Of a stretch of DNA of 64,000 nucleotides, positions 51,152 through 60,804 are shown in pieces. The number at the start of each line of letters is the position of its first letter. Position 1 is the first letter of the stretch. The notes beneath the pieces are model-generated. The model saw nothing but the letters and a program-made list of their open reading frames with translations. It was not told the DNA's origin and did no database searches. This stretch comes from Poteriospumella lacustris. Taxonomy: Eukaryota > Sar > Chrysophyceae > Chromulinales > Dinobryaceae. The DNA is taken from NCBI GenBank assembly GCA_008000375.1, contig SMOI01000109.1, forward strand, positions 1 through 64,000, in the 5' to 3' direction. The translations under genes and the position numbers were made by a program.

Positions 51152-53884
51152 ATGAGCGTCGCTCCAAGTGATGAAAATGCTGTTTCAGCGGAAACTGTTG
51201 ATGCGTTATTGATTGAAACCGCAGATTTGGGACCGTCTCCCTTGACACCAAAGAGTTCCGAGTTTCTAAGTGCTCGCTCTAGAAGTTACTCCACTGACTT
51301 TTCTACAGCAAATGGTCGGGGTGTATCTGAATCGACGACGTCGATCCAACAGATGACTATTTCTACGGCGGGAGAACAGTTCAACAACACGGCGAAAGTC
51401 ATTGGCGATGCAACGTCCGTGTCATTCAAGACTACCACCACCACGACAACGACAATCACGTACGGAGGTAGTCAGGATGCAGAGGATACGTACAAGGATT
51501 GCGTGGACGGCGGGCATGCGGACGATGTTGATCAAGAAGTGACGACGAAGCAAGTGACGTCCATTGAGATCACCATCGGTCCACAGCATTTCGATCTCTT
51601 GAAACTACTGGGTACTGGTGCCTTTGGTAAAGTCGTACTGGTTCAAAATCGTTTGTCCAAGGAATTGTACGCGATGAAGGTCATTTCGAAGAAGTTGTTG
51701 CGCAAGAAGAACAACGTGCAATACATGAAAAGCGAACGTCAAATTCTTACCAAGGTCAAACATCCTTTTCTCGTGGGCTTGAAGTTTGCGTTTCAATCCG
51801 AAACCAAATTGTTTTTGGTCATGAGTTTCTTATCCGGCGGTGAATTGTTTTTACATTTACGTCGACGTGGGTTGATCCTGGAACATGAAGTCGAGTTCTA
51901 TTTGGGTGAAATGATCTTGGCGATGGAGTTTTTGCATCATCAGGGCATCATTCATCGCGATTTAAAGCCGGAAAATGTATTGTTACGTCATGATGGGCAC
52001 ATCTGTATCACTGATTTTGGTTTGGCGAAGGAAATTGGCGATGGACAATCAGCACGGACCCTGTGTGGTACGTCGGAGTATATGGCCCCCGAGATGTTAA
52101 CCCGTACGGGTTATGGGAAAGCCGTCGATTGGTGGGCACTAGGAGCCTTGTGCTATGAAATGCTGGTTGGTAAACCACCGTTTACGGCGAACAATCAAAA
52201 GGAATTGGACAAGAAGATCATGTTCGAGAAGTTCACCGTGCCGTCGTACCTGACGGCCAATGCGACGTCGTTGCTGCGTGGGATGTTGGAGAAGGATCCG
52301 TAAGTGTTTGTATCTCGCCTCTTTCTCTGTTGTTCGATGCGGTGTGTAACGTGTGATGTGCTGCTGTGTAGAACGAAGCGTCTCGGCTGTGCGAAGGGCA
52401 ACATGTTCAGTATCGGAGGTGTCGCCGCCTTGAAACGCCATGCGTTTTTCGATGGGTTGGATTGGGTCGCCTTGGAGCATCTGGAATTGACGCCTCCCAT
52501 CGATTTGGCGAAGGAACACTACCCCGCCGCCTCTAACACGGCGGGCAATGCGACGACGGCGAATGGTGCGTCTGGCAAAGGGGGCAAAGGCGGCGGCGGC
52601 GGCGGTGGTGGTGGTCTTGTGGGAGGGAAGGGCAACAAGGCCACGGCGGCGGTGGCGACGGCGGCAGCGACTAGGTCGCCTGCTGCTGCTGCCGCGATGA
52701 AAGCTGGCCCCGACGACGACGACGACGACCTCCGCTTCGACGGCGGCAGTGGCGGCGCACTCGACGTGGACACCCGTTTCTTCTCCGAAGAGTTCACCAC
52801 GCAAGTGCTGTCTCCCTCGTTGTTGGAAGACACGTTCTCTACCCACGAACAAACCCCTGTCCGTCATCGTAGTCGGGCGGGTAGTTTCTCGACCGCGGCG
52901 GGCGGTGGCGACGGTGTCGATGATTTTGAAGATTTCGAGTACATGACGACGACCTTCCAGTGTACCACGGAGCAGTTGGAAGAATACGAAGAAATGATGA
53001 AGATTCGGCAGCAAAAGGAAGCCAAAAAGCGATTGTTACGGTTGAAGAAAGAAGCGAAACAGGCGGAAGAAGAAATCGCCCGCAAACAACGCGCGGACGA
53101 AGAAGCCCGACTCAAGAAACAACGGGACCTGGCGGAGAAAGAACGTCAAGCGGCGATGAAAGCCGAACAAGAACGTCAACAGCGCTTGGCCGAGAAGCGA
53201 CGTCTCGCCGCGGAGAAGGAACGCACGCGGGTAGTACACAACGTGCGCGTGAAAGTCTTCGACGAAGAAATGGCGGCCATCGCGAAGAAAGTGAAAAACG
53301 TGCGAAAGAAGATCCGCGACATCGTCGAGTTGAAAGAGAAACTCGCGAAGGAGAAGAAGACGTTGGACAAGGATCAACAACAGAAAGTGGGACGTCTGCC
53401 GGAATTGGAACAAGAATTGGCCGCGTTGTTGGAAGAAGAAAACGACACAGCGGCGAAGAATCCCGGGCCGTTTATGCCGCCGTTTGACGTGGACCCCGAG
53501 CTCTTGGAAGCCGATGGGATGTCCACGGCATCGACGAGTGCAGCGACGAGTGCAGCGCCGTCACCGGTACCAGCCGTCACGGCGGCGGCTACGGCGGCGG
53601 CTCCGTCGTTGTCTGTTCCCTCCGCTGCGCCTGGTGCGGCGGCAGGTGCCACCGCTACCGCTGCGGTTGCTGCTGCTGCCCCTGTGGCGGCGAAGAGCGC
53701 CTGGGGTGGCAAGCCTCAAGCCGTTGCCGCGGTCCCAGCCGTCGCTGCAGCTGCTGCTCCCGCTGCTCCAGCGGTTACCCCCGCCGCTGCTCCAACTCCG
53801 GCGCCGGCGCCGGCTGCAGCCCCGGTGAAGGCACCCAAGGAGCAATGGGAGACGGTGGCCGTCAAGAACAAGAAGAAGAAATAG
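51152..53884 (+). CDS. AGC-family kinase fused to a PYM/eIF2A-like helical tail (two exons)
   Basis: Exons 51152-52299 and 52372-53884 encode 886 residues. After a Ser/Thr-rich N-terminus the kinase (~147-415) has LGTGAFGKV, AMKVISK (Lys 176), HRDLKPEN, TDFGLAKE, a CGTSEYMAPEML activation loop, VDWWALGALCYEMLVGKPPF and HAFFDGLDWVALEHLELTPP. This is the S6K/AKT-like order. The AGC tail follows with Gly/Ala-rich insertions. Next is a long charged coiled coil (~580-690) and then AKKVKNVRKKIRDIVELKEK with KEKKTLDKDQQQKVGRLPEL, close to the C-terminal helical motif of PYM and eIF2A. An Ala/Pro linker and a WETVAVKNKKKK end follow. I know of no family with this combination. The 72-bp intron splits the kinase C-lobe and is required to keep it. 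Confidence 0.85.
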
Positions 53885-54824
53885 GCGACACGCTGCGCAG
53901 CAGACGACAGCGGTCGGTGGCATTGGTTTGTTTTAGGTTTATGCGATTCGTTTGGGTAGTGATTAGTGATTGGTTTGTGATTGGTTTGTGATTGGTTTGT
54001 GATTGGTTTGTGGTTCGCGTAGTTTATTCGTCGTTGGAGACGCGCCCCCCCCCCCCCGCCCACATGCGGTGTGTGAGCGTCTCGTGAGCTCCTCGCGGCT
54101 GGGTTGGTTCAGGGTCACCCCACGTCTTCTGTTGACTGGTTCATTTGATTTCGATTGGATGTGCGTCGTACCGGCCCGACCCGACCGACCGTAACGGTGG
54201 GCGTCCGATCCGCAATTCTTGTGTTTTCTTTTCTTTTTCTTTTGATGGCGGTGTCGACCGCATGCAACGAGGTGGTGACCTGTCGGTCGGCCGGCCGATC
54301 GGTCGGTCGGTCGGTCGGTCGGTCAGTCGGTCTCAGTCCTCGTCGCGACCGTTTCCTCTCAACAGCCCCCCTCCCCTATTCACCACTGGTATTCGTCTTC
54401 TCTCGCCGCTGTCTGTCGAGTGGATGTCTTCCATTCGCTGGCGGTGTAATGCGGTGTAGTGTAGTGCAGTGTAGTGTATTGGTGGTCCACGATGCGTCTT
54501 GTGGCGTGTCGCGTGTCGCGTGTGTAAAGACGCTGGTGTCGGTTTCAACTTTTGTTGGTCGGTTTCCCTGTGGCCTGTGGCCACACCCCGTTTCGCTTCT
54601 TGTCCACTGGACTGCCACAGACGGAACTGCCACACCGGATCCAGATGAACTGCTGCGGTGCGGTAGGAAGAAGCGGCGGCGAAGGAGAACAGAGACTGCA
54701 TTGTATTTACAAAGACACCCCCCCCTTCCAGCTGTTCCAGCGAGTGGGAGGCTGGGCGTGTTGGGTGTGGGCAGTGACGGTGGTGGGTGACGCTGGTGGT
54801 GGCGGTGCGGTGGACGAGCGACGT
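53885..54824. other. Convergent intergenic region with simple tandem repeats
   Basis: 940 bp between two stop codons. Tandem repeats at 53959-54013 (GTGATTGGTTT units, about four to five copies), 54295-54334 (GGTC tetranucleotides) and about 54449-54478 (GTGTA units), plus C9-C12 runs. No gene supported. Confidence 0.55.
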
Positions 54825-57800
54825 CTACGTCAAGGAAACGTCCACGGCGACAGTCGTGTCAACGGTGGACGCTGAGGCCGCGGTGGTCGCAGTCGAGGCT
54901 GTTGCCGCCGCCGCCGGCGGCGCCTTTGCGATGAGTTCTTCGCAGCCGACCACGTGGCACATGGCCTCGAAGTAGGCGCCTTCCAAGTGATGGTCGATGG
55001 CGGTGCGGTCCCACACGGACGTGAGTAAGGCGACTTCGCGCTCCAACACCGCCGTGTCTACGCCCAATGACGCGGCCACGTCGAGGACTTGTTTCCACTG
55101 CAACTGTTGCTGCTGTCGCTGTTGCTGCTGCTGTTGCGGTGGCGGCGTCGGTAGCTGTGACTGCGACGGGGACGGCGACGGGGACGACGCGGACGAAGGC
55201 ATCAGCGACGGTGGATACGCCAGCGAATTCGACGCCGCCGCTTTCCATTCGGTGAGCGTTGTCTCGAGAAGCCGCCATCGTTCGGCCACGAGATCTTCGA
55301 CGGCGGTCGAGGAGGTGGCGGTCGCGGTGGCCAAGGATCCACCGGGGGAAGCCCCCTCCGCGGGAGACGCGTTGGATGCCTCGCGCAATCGTTGGACCAA
55401 TTCGGACGTCAACGAGGCCCAGGGAATGGGTGGCATGGACAAGGACGGTAGTGACGACGACGAGGACGACGAGGACGACGACGAGGACGACGACGGTGCC
55501 TCAGATGGTGCAGTCGCAGTGGTGGCCAAAGGGGCGGTGGTGGCCGAGGGGGCGGTAGTGGAGGTGGTGGGCGATGCGCCACCCTCGGCGCCGGTGGCCA
55601 AGGCGGTGATCGTTGGGGTCGTCGGCCAGGTGGCCGCCAGACCCGCCAACTGCTTCTCGACCAGTTCGTTGACATTCTTCGTCGCTGTATCCATCGCCTG
55701 CGTCACCGCCGGCTGCAGCTTCGCCTGCCAGTCGCGTAGCAACGTCTGCGCATCCGTCGCAGCGATTGCCGCCATCGCTTTCGTCGTCATTTCCGACGCG
55801 TTCATCAACGGCGGCAAGAGACTGCCATCCTGCGACAACGGGCACTGCGCGAGACTTTCGCCCTCGATCCAAACGCCGGCTGGACGACGACGATGATGCG
55901 GCGGTGGTGGCATCGGTGGCATCGGTGCCGTCGCAGCGGTCGTCGCAGGAGGTACAAACGCGTCATCGACGAGCACCGTGCGCCCGACGTGAGCGAAGTA
56001 CATCGTGCAAAAGGCCGCCTTCGCCTCGCTGTCGCTGCTCTTGCTAGCGCCGGTCTTCGTCTGCGTCTGCGTCTGCGTCTTCGTTGACGCTGTCCCTGTC
56101 CCTGCCCCTGCTCCCGCCTCGTCGACGTTGGCAGCCTGCGGCTGTTGCTGCGTCTTGATCTTGGCCGCCGCGCCGGAGAAGAACGATTTCTTCTTCTGCG
56201 TCGTCGTCGTCGCCGCCGCTGCCGCCGCCGCTGCCGCCGCCGTCTTCGCCATCGCTTCGGGTGCCATGGCGATCGGCAACGTGACGTTGCGCGGCATACG
56301 GGCGATGATATCTTGTCGGTTGACGACGCGGAAACAGTGCGGAACGAGGTCGTCGAAGAGACGCTTGAAGACGGGGTCGCCCACACGCGGAGCGCCGTAC
56401 GTGTAGACGACGACGTCCGAATGGTCCAGCGCCTTCGCCAAGGCACTTTCCGTTGCCTGCGGATCAGGCGTCAGAAAGATCAACGCGGCGTCGGCCTCGG
56501 GGCGGACCAAACTATTCGCGAAATGTCGATCGCGCGAGCTGCGGAAGACGTCTGATTTGGCGTGTGCTTGGAACGAAACGGCTGCGGCGGCGGTGGCTGC
56601 TGCGGTGGCTGCTGCGGTGGTCGCTGACTCTGACGCAGCTGAGGACGATGTCGCGGAGGAGGCGGCGGCGGCATCCGCTCCCCACCTGCTCCATGAAAAC
56701 GGGGCGTTACTGTCGCTACGGGCGGAGGAGGGGGACGGTGTGGGCGGAGGAAACGTGTATTTGCCGGCGCGTATACGGGCCAAATCAAAGGCGCACATCG
56801 TGGCCAAGGCGCCACCGAGTGAATGACCCGTGACGTAGATGGTCCAGGGACGTTCCATCGCCCCGGTCGCAGGGTTCTTCGTCGGCAAATGATCGAAAAT
56901 GTCGTGTACCTGTTGCAACAAGGCCAATTGAATCGAGTTGTACGCACGAAGGAATCCCTGATGGACACGGGTTTGTGCTAGATCGGGGTGATCCGGACGA
57001 TACGGAGCCTGCAACAGGTCAATGTCCGTGAGAATGTCCTTGATACGCACCAATTGCGTGCCCCGGAAACTGATGACCATCGACCGTGCAAAGGGATCAC
57101 ACCACAACGCGACTTGGGTGTCCGTATCGGGGTTGTCGATGAGACACACCTGATGGAGATTGTTCTGGAACAGACCTTCCACCAACCGTGGTACGCCGCC
57201 GTCGTTGTCGTCGTCGACGACGACGACGGCGCCGTTGCTTCGTCGCTCGTACTGGGCGAGTACCCGTTGCAACAGGGGAGACCAATCGGCGACCCCTGGC
57301 TCCCCACCACGTGGTAAGAAAGGGGCAGTAAACAAGGCATTCTTTGCGTCGGTGGGCAATGTCGCTTCGTCCACACGAAATGGCAGATTCGCCGTCAACG
57401 AATCTTGCAACGATTGAATCGCGGTGTTGGTACGCACACGTAGATCGGCTTCGACCGATTGCAATACCTCTGCGGGTTTCGGCAAGGTCGGCAAGGTCGG
57501 CAAGGTCGGCAAGGTCGGCAAGGTGGGTAATTGGTTTTTCATTTGTTGTGCGAGGAACTGTGACCAATCCATGGTCGAGGGCTTGTTCATGTTCCATGAT
57601 GACGTGGCACTATCATTCTCTGCGAACACTGACGCTGACGCTGACGATGATGGTGACGTTGATGGTAAATCCTCCTCCTTGGGAGTCGGATCAGTTGCGG
57701 GTGGTGGGGTGGATGATGGTGGTGTTGGCTCGTGGAATACCTCCGTTTGACCGAGCACGACGAGGTTACTCAATTGCTGGTCCGTCAAAGCCGACCACGG

Positions 57801-58628
57801 CAAATACTTCACCGATACTTCCAACGTACCCACACAGAATCTATTTTCTCGTTTGTTTCCCGTCACAAACCTCTTCACAGCACTCACCATTGACTCTTTC
57901 CAAGTCTCTTCTTTGGAATCCGCATAAATGGGCAAACTCAAATCGTAGTCTGCCAACCCGACCGAGTCCGACCGTCCACTTTTCAAATCCCGCTGTCGCA
58001 TGAGGGTTTTCAATTCTGAAAAGGATACAAACGCATTGCCCAGGAATTCATCAACGGAAAAGACTTCCTCGTCAAAGACGGAGAACTCTAACGTCGTCGT
58101 CGGTGTGTCGCGGATATACATCGCGTAGCTCTCACCCGCACGACCAGTCAATTTGCCTTTTCCTTCCCATTTCGCATCGTTTGTGTTTCTCTTTGTTGTC
58201 GATCTGACACTGTCCAATACTCGATTTTCAATTGGATTTTCGGAGTATCGTTCATAGACGGCGCTGACAACGTATGGATCAGGTTTGGACCCACTGACCA
58301 ACCGTTCCGCGAATTGAGTTTCTTCAGCTTTGTTCAGCTTGACTCTCTTTACAGTCACAATGATCGCACCAGAAAAGGCAAGTCTGATGTGCTGTAATGA
58401 CGTGAAGTATACTTTACTGTTATCCAATCCGATGGCAGGTTTTCCGACGAATGCCTCGTTGTATGCTTCGAAAGAGTACGCTGCAAGAATGGAGGATAGC
58501 CGTTCGTCAAAGATCGGTTTAGATGCTTTTGGCAATTGACTGGCTAATGATCTCAATCTAAAGAATCGAGTACGTCTCAAAGACGCTCGCTGTTGTTGCA
58601 GAAAGCGCTGAGATACTGCGGACAGCAT
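54825..58628 (-). CDS. Class-3 lipase with N-terminal C2 domain and mitochondrial-type leader
   Basis: Intronless, 1,267 residues. The first ~35 residues are Arg/Ser/Gln-rich without acids (MLSAVSQRFLQQQRASLRRT), a good mitochondrial presequence. Residues ~80-290 resemble a C2 domain (IIVTVKRVKLNKAEE, KPDPYVVSAVYE, TTLEFSVFDEEVFSVDEFLG), likely calcium-dependent membrane binding. The lipase region contains ARSMVISFRGTQLVRIKDIL and the nucleophile elbow YVTGHSLGGALATM (Ser near 602). Then come VVYTYGAPRVGDPVFKRLFD, with VVNRQDIIARMPRN, and a late His in DHHLEGAYFEAM. This makes a Ser-Asp-His triad. Low-complexity Ala/Ser/Thr inserts and a PTLPTL repeat (~390) enlarge it. Probably a triacylglycerol or phospholipid hydrolase; exact substrate unknown. 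Confidence 0.85.
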   Translation of the reverse strand: MLSAVSQRFLQQQRASLRRTRFFRLRSLASQLPKASKPIFDERLSSILAAYSFEAYNEAFVGKPAIGLDNSKVYFTSLQHIRLAFSGAIIVTVKRVKLNKAEETQFAERLVSGSKPDPYVVSAVYERYSENPIENRVLDSVRSTTKRNTNDAKWEGKGKLTGRAGESYAMYIRDTPTTTLEFSVFDEEVFSVDEFLGNAFVSFSELKTLMRQRDLKSGRSDSVGLADYDLSLPIYADSKEETWKESMVSAVKRFVTGNKRENRFCVGTLEVSVKYLPWSALTDQQLSNLVVLGQTEVFHEPTPPSSTPPPATDPTPKEEDLPSTSPSSSASASVFAENDSATSSWNMNKPSTMDWSQFLAQQMKNQLPTLPTLPTLPTLPTLPKPAEVLQSVEADLRVRTNTAIQSLQDSLTANLPFRVDEATLPTDAKNALFTAPFLPRGGEPGVADWSPLLQRVLAQYERRSNGAVVVVDDDNDGGVPRLVEGLFQNNLHQVCLIDNPDTDTQVALWCDPFARSMVISFRGTQLVRIKDILTDIDLLQAPYRPDHPDLAQTRVHQGFLRAYNSIQLALLQQVHDIFDHLPTKNPATGAMERPWTIYVTGHSLGGALATMCAFDLARIRAGKYTFPPPTPSPSSARSDSNAPFSWSRWGADAAAASSATSSSAASESATTAAATAAATAAAAVSFQAHAKSDVFRSSRDRHFANSLVRPEADAALIFLTPDPQATESALAKALDHSDVVVYTYGAPRVGDPVFKRLFDDLVPHCFRVVNRQDIIARMPRNVTLPIAMAPEAMAKTAAAAAAAAAATTTTQKKKSFFSGAAAKIKTQQQPQAANVDEAGAGAGTGTASTKTQTQTQTKTGASKSSDSEAKAAFCTMYFAHVGRTVLVDDAFVPPATTAATAPMPPMPPPPHHRRRPAGVWIEGESLAQCPLSQDGSLLPPLMNASEMTTKAMAAIAATDAQTLLRDWQAKLQPAVTQAMDTATKNVNELVEKQLAGLAATWPTTPTITALATGAEGGASPTTSTTAPSATTAPLATTATAPSEAPSSSSSSSSSSSSSSLPSLSMPPIPWASLTSELVQRLREASNASPAEGASPGGSLATATATSSTAVEDLVAERWRLLETTLTEWKAAASNSLAYPPSLMPSSASSPSPSPSQSQLPTPPPQQQQQQRQQQQLQWKQVLDVAASLGVDTAVLEREVALLTSVWDRTAIDHHLEGAYFEAMCHVVGCEELIAKAPPAAAATASTATTAASASTVDTTVAVDVSLT

Positions 58629-59082
58629 TCTAGTCAGATCCCAAGTCTCTGTTGATCAATCACGAACACAACTTCACACCACTAACAATACACGCACATA
58701 TTCTTGACAAAACTGAATCAGGTTATGTCTCTATTACATTGCACTTTCCTTTTTTTTTTCTGCTGCCTTTCTGCTTTGGTTCTCTGTTCTGCGAAAAATC
58801 GTCGTCGTCGTCGTCGTCGTCGTCAAGTGTATAACGGACACATGTGATGAATGTGTTGCCTGCTAGCAGCAAGCCCTCCTACAAAAGGACTCGTCGCACC
58901 GTCAGAGCCGCTGCTGCTCGGTGCGGTTGTTTCTTTGATGATGCAGCCGTGAATGAACGAATGAATGAATAATGTCGAGAATATGTGTGAAACATTGCCA
59001 AGGAATCAGTCTGCTTCTATCCTCTTCTTGTCTTCATCAGTCTCTGAGAATTTTGCAACTCGTTTTTCGGTAGTCATTGAGA
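58629..59082. promoter_or_regulatory. Divergent intergenic region with (GTC)n
   Basis: About 450 bp between the lipase start and copy A of the duplicated small gene, including a GTC run at about 58799-58825. From about 59005 it belongs to the left arm of the large inverted repeat. Confidence 0.4.
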
Positions 59083-59493
59083 ATGTTCGGTCGATCACTT
59101 CTGTCGCTTTCGCGTGCAACCTTTGCCAAACCTATCAGAGCCCCAACGACGGCATTTGCAACGCCGGCTTTGACTCGCAACTATATGGTTATCGTGGATG
59201 CCTCGGACAATGAAGACCAGATTCGATTTGAACTGGGCGAATTCGCCAACGACGCCCAAAACATGGGATGCAACTCCCATCCTTACTACCGACGAGTAAG
59301 TGGAATTCACGCAAGCAATCTGCTGATCGAAACCACTTCACCGCTGTTAATGTGTTTACATTTGTAGGCGCGCCTCACGAAAAGCGATGTGCGAAAACGG
59401 ACGGGCGAAGCCATCCGAAGAAAGAGGGCATACGACAAGGTCAATAACTTGGTCAGAATGATCGAGCTCCAGAACGAATACAAGCTTCGTTAA
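59083..59493 (+). CDS. Small basic protein with mitochondrial-type leader, copy A (two exons)
   Basis: Exons 59083-59295 and 59368-59493 give 112 residues. The N-terminus, MFGRSLLSLSRATFAKPIRA, is a likely mitochondrial presequence. The mature part has an acidic segment (MVIVDASDNEDQIRFELGEF). A basic helical C-terminus follows (RRARLTKSDVRKRTGEAIRR, then AYDKVNNLVRMIELQNEY). Small size, Arg/Lys-rich helix and leader would suit a mitochondrial ribosomal or assembly protein; I cannot name it. The 72-bp intron is canonical. Identical to copy B on the opposite strand. Confidence 0.8.
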
Positions 59494-59884
59494 GACACGA
59501 AGAGGCCTGTAATAGAAGCAGTAATTACTTTATGCAATACAAAACAAAGATGAGAATCCTGAGTCCAAATAATGAGTCTGAACAGATGGCACAGTCGAAT
59601 AGAGATATGATGCGGAGCTCTTCGAACAAAACCGCACTTAAACCGCACTTTGAGGCGGGTATCCAACTGAAAACAAAGAAGGTGATCGTTTTTCTCATTG
59701 ATCCTATTTCGTCATTTATCGACCTTGCTATGGTCATCTCGAGATGCAAAAACAACACCGAAACAACTGCAAACGGTTGACATCCTTGAAGGACACGACA
59801 AAAGAACTCGGATAATTTTCTTTGCTTTGGCGATTGCATAAAATAAAATCTAATTACTGCTTCTGTTACAGGCCTCTTCGTGTC
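59494..59884. other. Spacer between the two convergent copies
   Basis: About 390 bp between the stop codons of copies A and B. The outer ~50 bp on each side belong to the repeat arms; the middle is unique. No supported gene. Confidence 0.4.
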
Positions 59885-60295
59885 TTAACGAAGCTTGTAT
59901 TCGTTCTGGAGCTCGATCATTCTGACCAAGTTATTGACCTTGTCGTATGCCCTCTTTCTTCGGATGGCTTCGCCCGTCCGTTTTCGCACATCGCTTTTCG
60001 TGAGGCGCGCCTACAAATGTAAACACATTAACAGCGGTGAAGTGGTTTCGATCAGCAGATTGCTTGCGTGAATTCCACTTACTCGTCGGTAGTAAGGATG
60101 GGAGTTGCATCCCATGTTTTGGGCGTCGTTGGCGAATTCGCCCAGTTCAAATCGAATCTGGTCTTCATTGTCCGAGGCATCCACGATAACCATATAGTTG
60201 CGAGTCAAAGCCGGCGTTGCAAATGCCGTCGTTGGGGCTCTGATAGGTTTGGCAAAGGTTGCACGCGAAAGCGACAGAAGTGATCGACCGAACAT
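59885..60295 (-). CDS. Small basic protein with mitochondrial-type leader, copy B (two exons)
   Basis: Exons 60295-60083 and 60010-59885. Protein, intron and splice sites are identical to copy A (59083-59493). The two genes point toward each other. The complete lack of synonymous differences means either very recent duplication or ongoing gene conversion between the arms. Both copies look functional. Confidence 0.8.
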
Positions 60296-60804
60296 TCTCA
60301 ATGACTACCGAAAAACGAGTTGCAAAACAGAAGAGACTGATAAAGACAAAAAGAGGATAGAAGCAGACTGATTTGTTCGAAATTCCCACGTCTTGATCAA
60401 GTCAATCATCAAAAAGAAAAAGAACGGCGTCTATCATCTATCTGCGGCTGCTCTGCTGCTGCGGTTGTTGGCCTCTGCCGCTTGTCTCGTTTGTTGGCGA
60501 CAGAGACAACCAAAGGCCGTGATGACAAACGACAAGTGACATTCCCAGTTGACAGTTTGAAGTGGCTGCTCGAGGTTGTTTCATCGTTTGGCCTTTACGT
60601 TATCGATTTGATCTCCTTTGTTGGATTGGCATTCTTTTCCATTTGATTGGTGACCCCTCCCCTTCTATTATTCTCACCGCTCATGCACTTTGCGGGGAAG
60701 GTTATCACCGCCTTTCTGTAACTTTGACAGATTCCAGAAGTGTGTGTATTACCCCCATCATCATTTGTCGCCTCGATTTGGATACAATTATAACCCGTTC
60801 AACA
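60296..60804. promoter_or_regulatory. Divergent intergenic region
   Basis: About 510 bp between copy B (minus) and the acidic protein (plus); the first ~90 bp lie in the right repeat arm. The frame of the next gene is open upstream of its ATG but has no earlier ATG. Confidence 0.35.

Larger units (their letters stand above)
59005..60382. repeat. Large inverted repeat (arms ~540 bp, spacer ~290 bp)
   Basis: Left arm is about 59005-59544 and right arm about 59833-60382, reverse complements of each other. Coding exons and the intron are identical base for base in the two arms. Divergence appears only near the arm ends. The spacer (about 59545-59832) is unique and contains an 82-codon frame without recognisable sequence. 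Confidence 0.92.
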
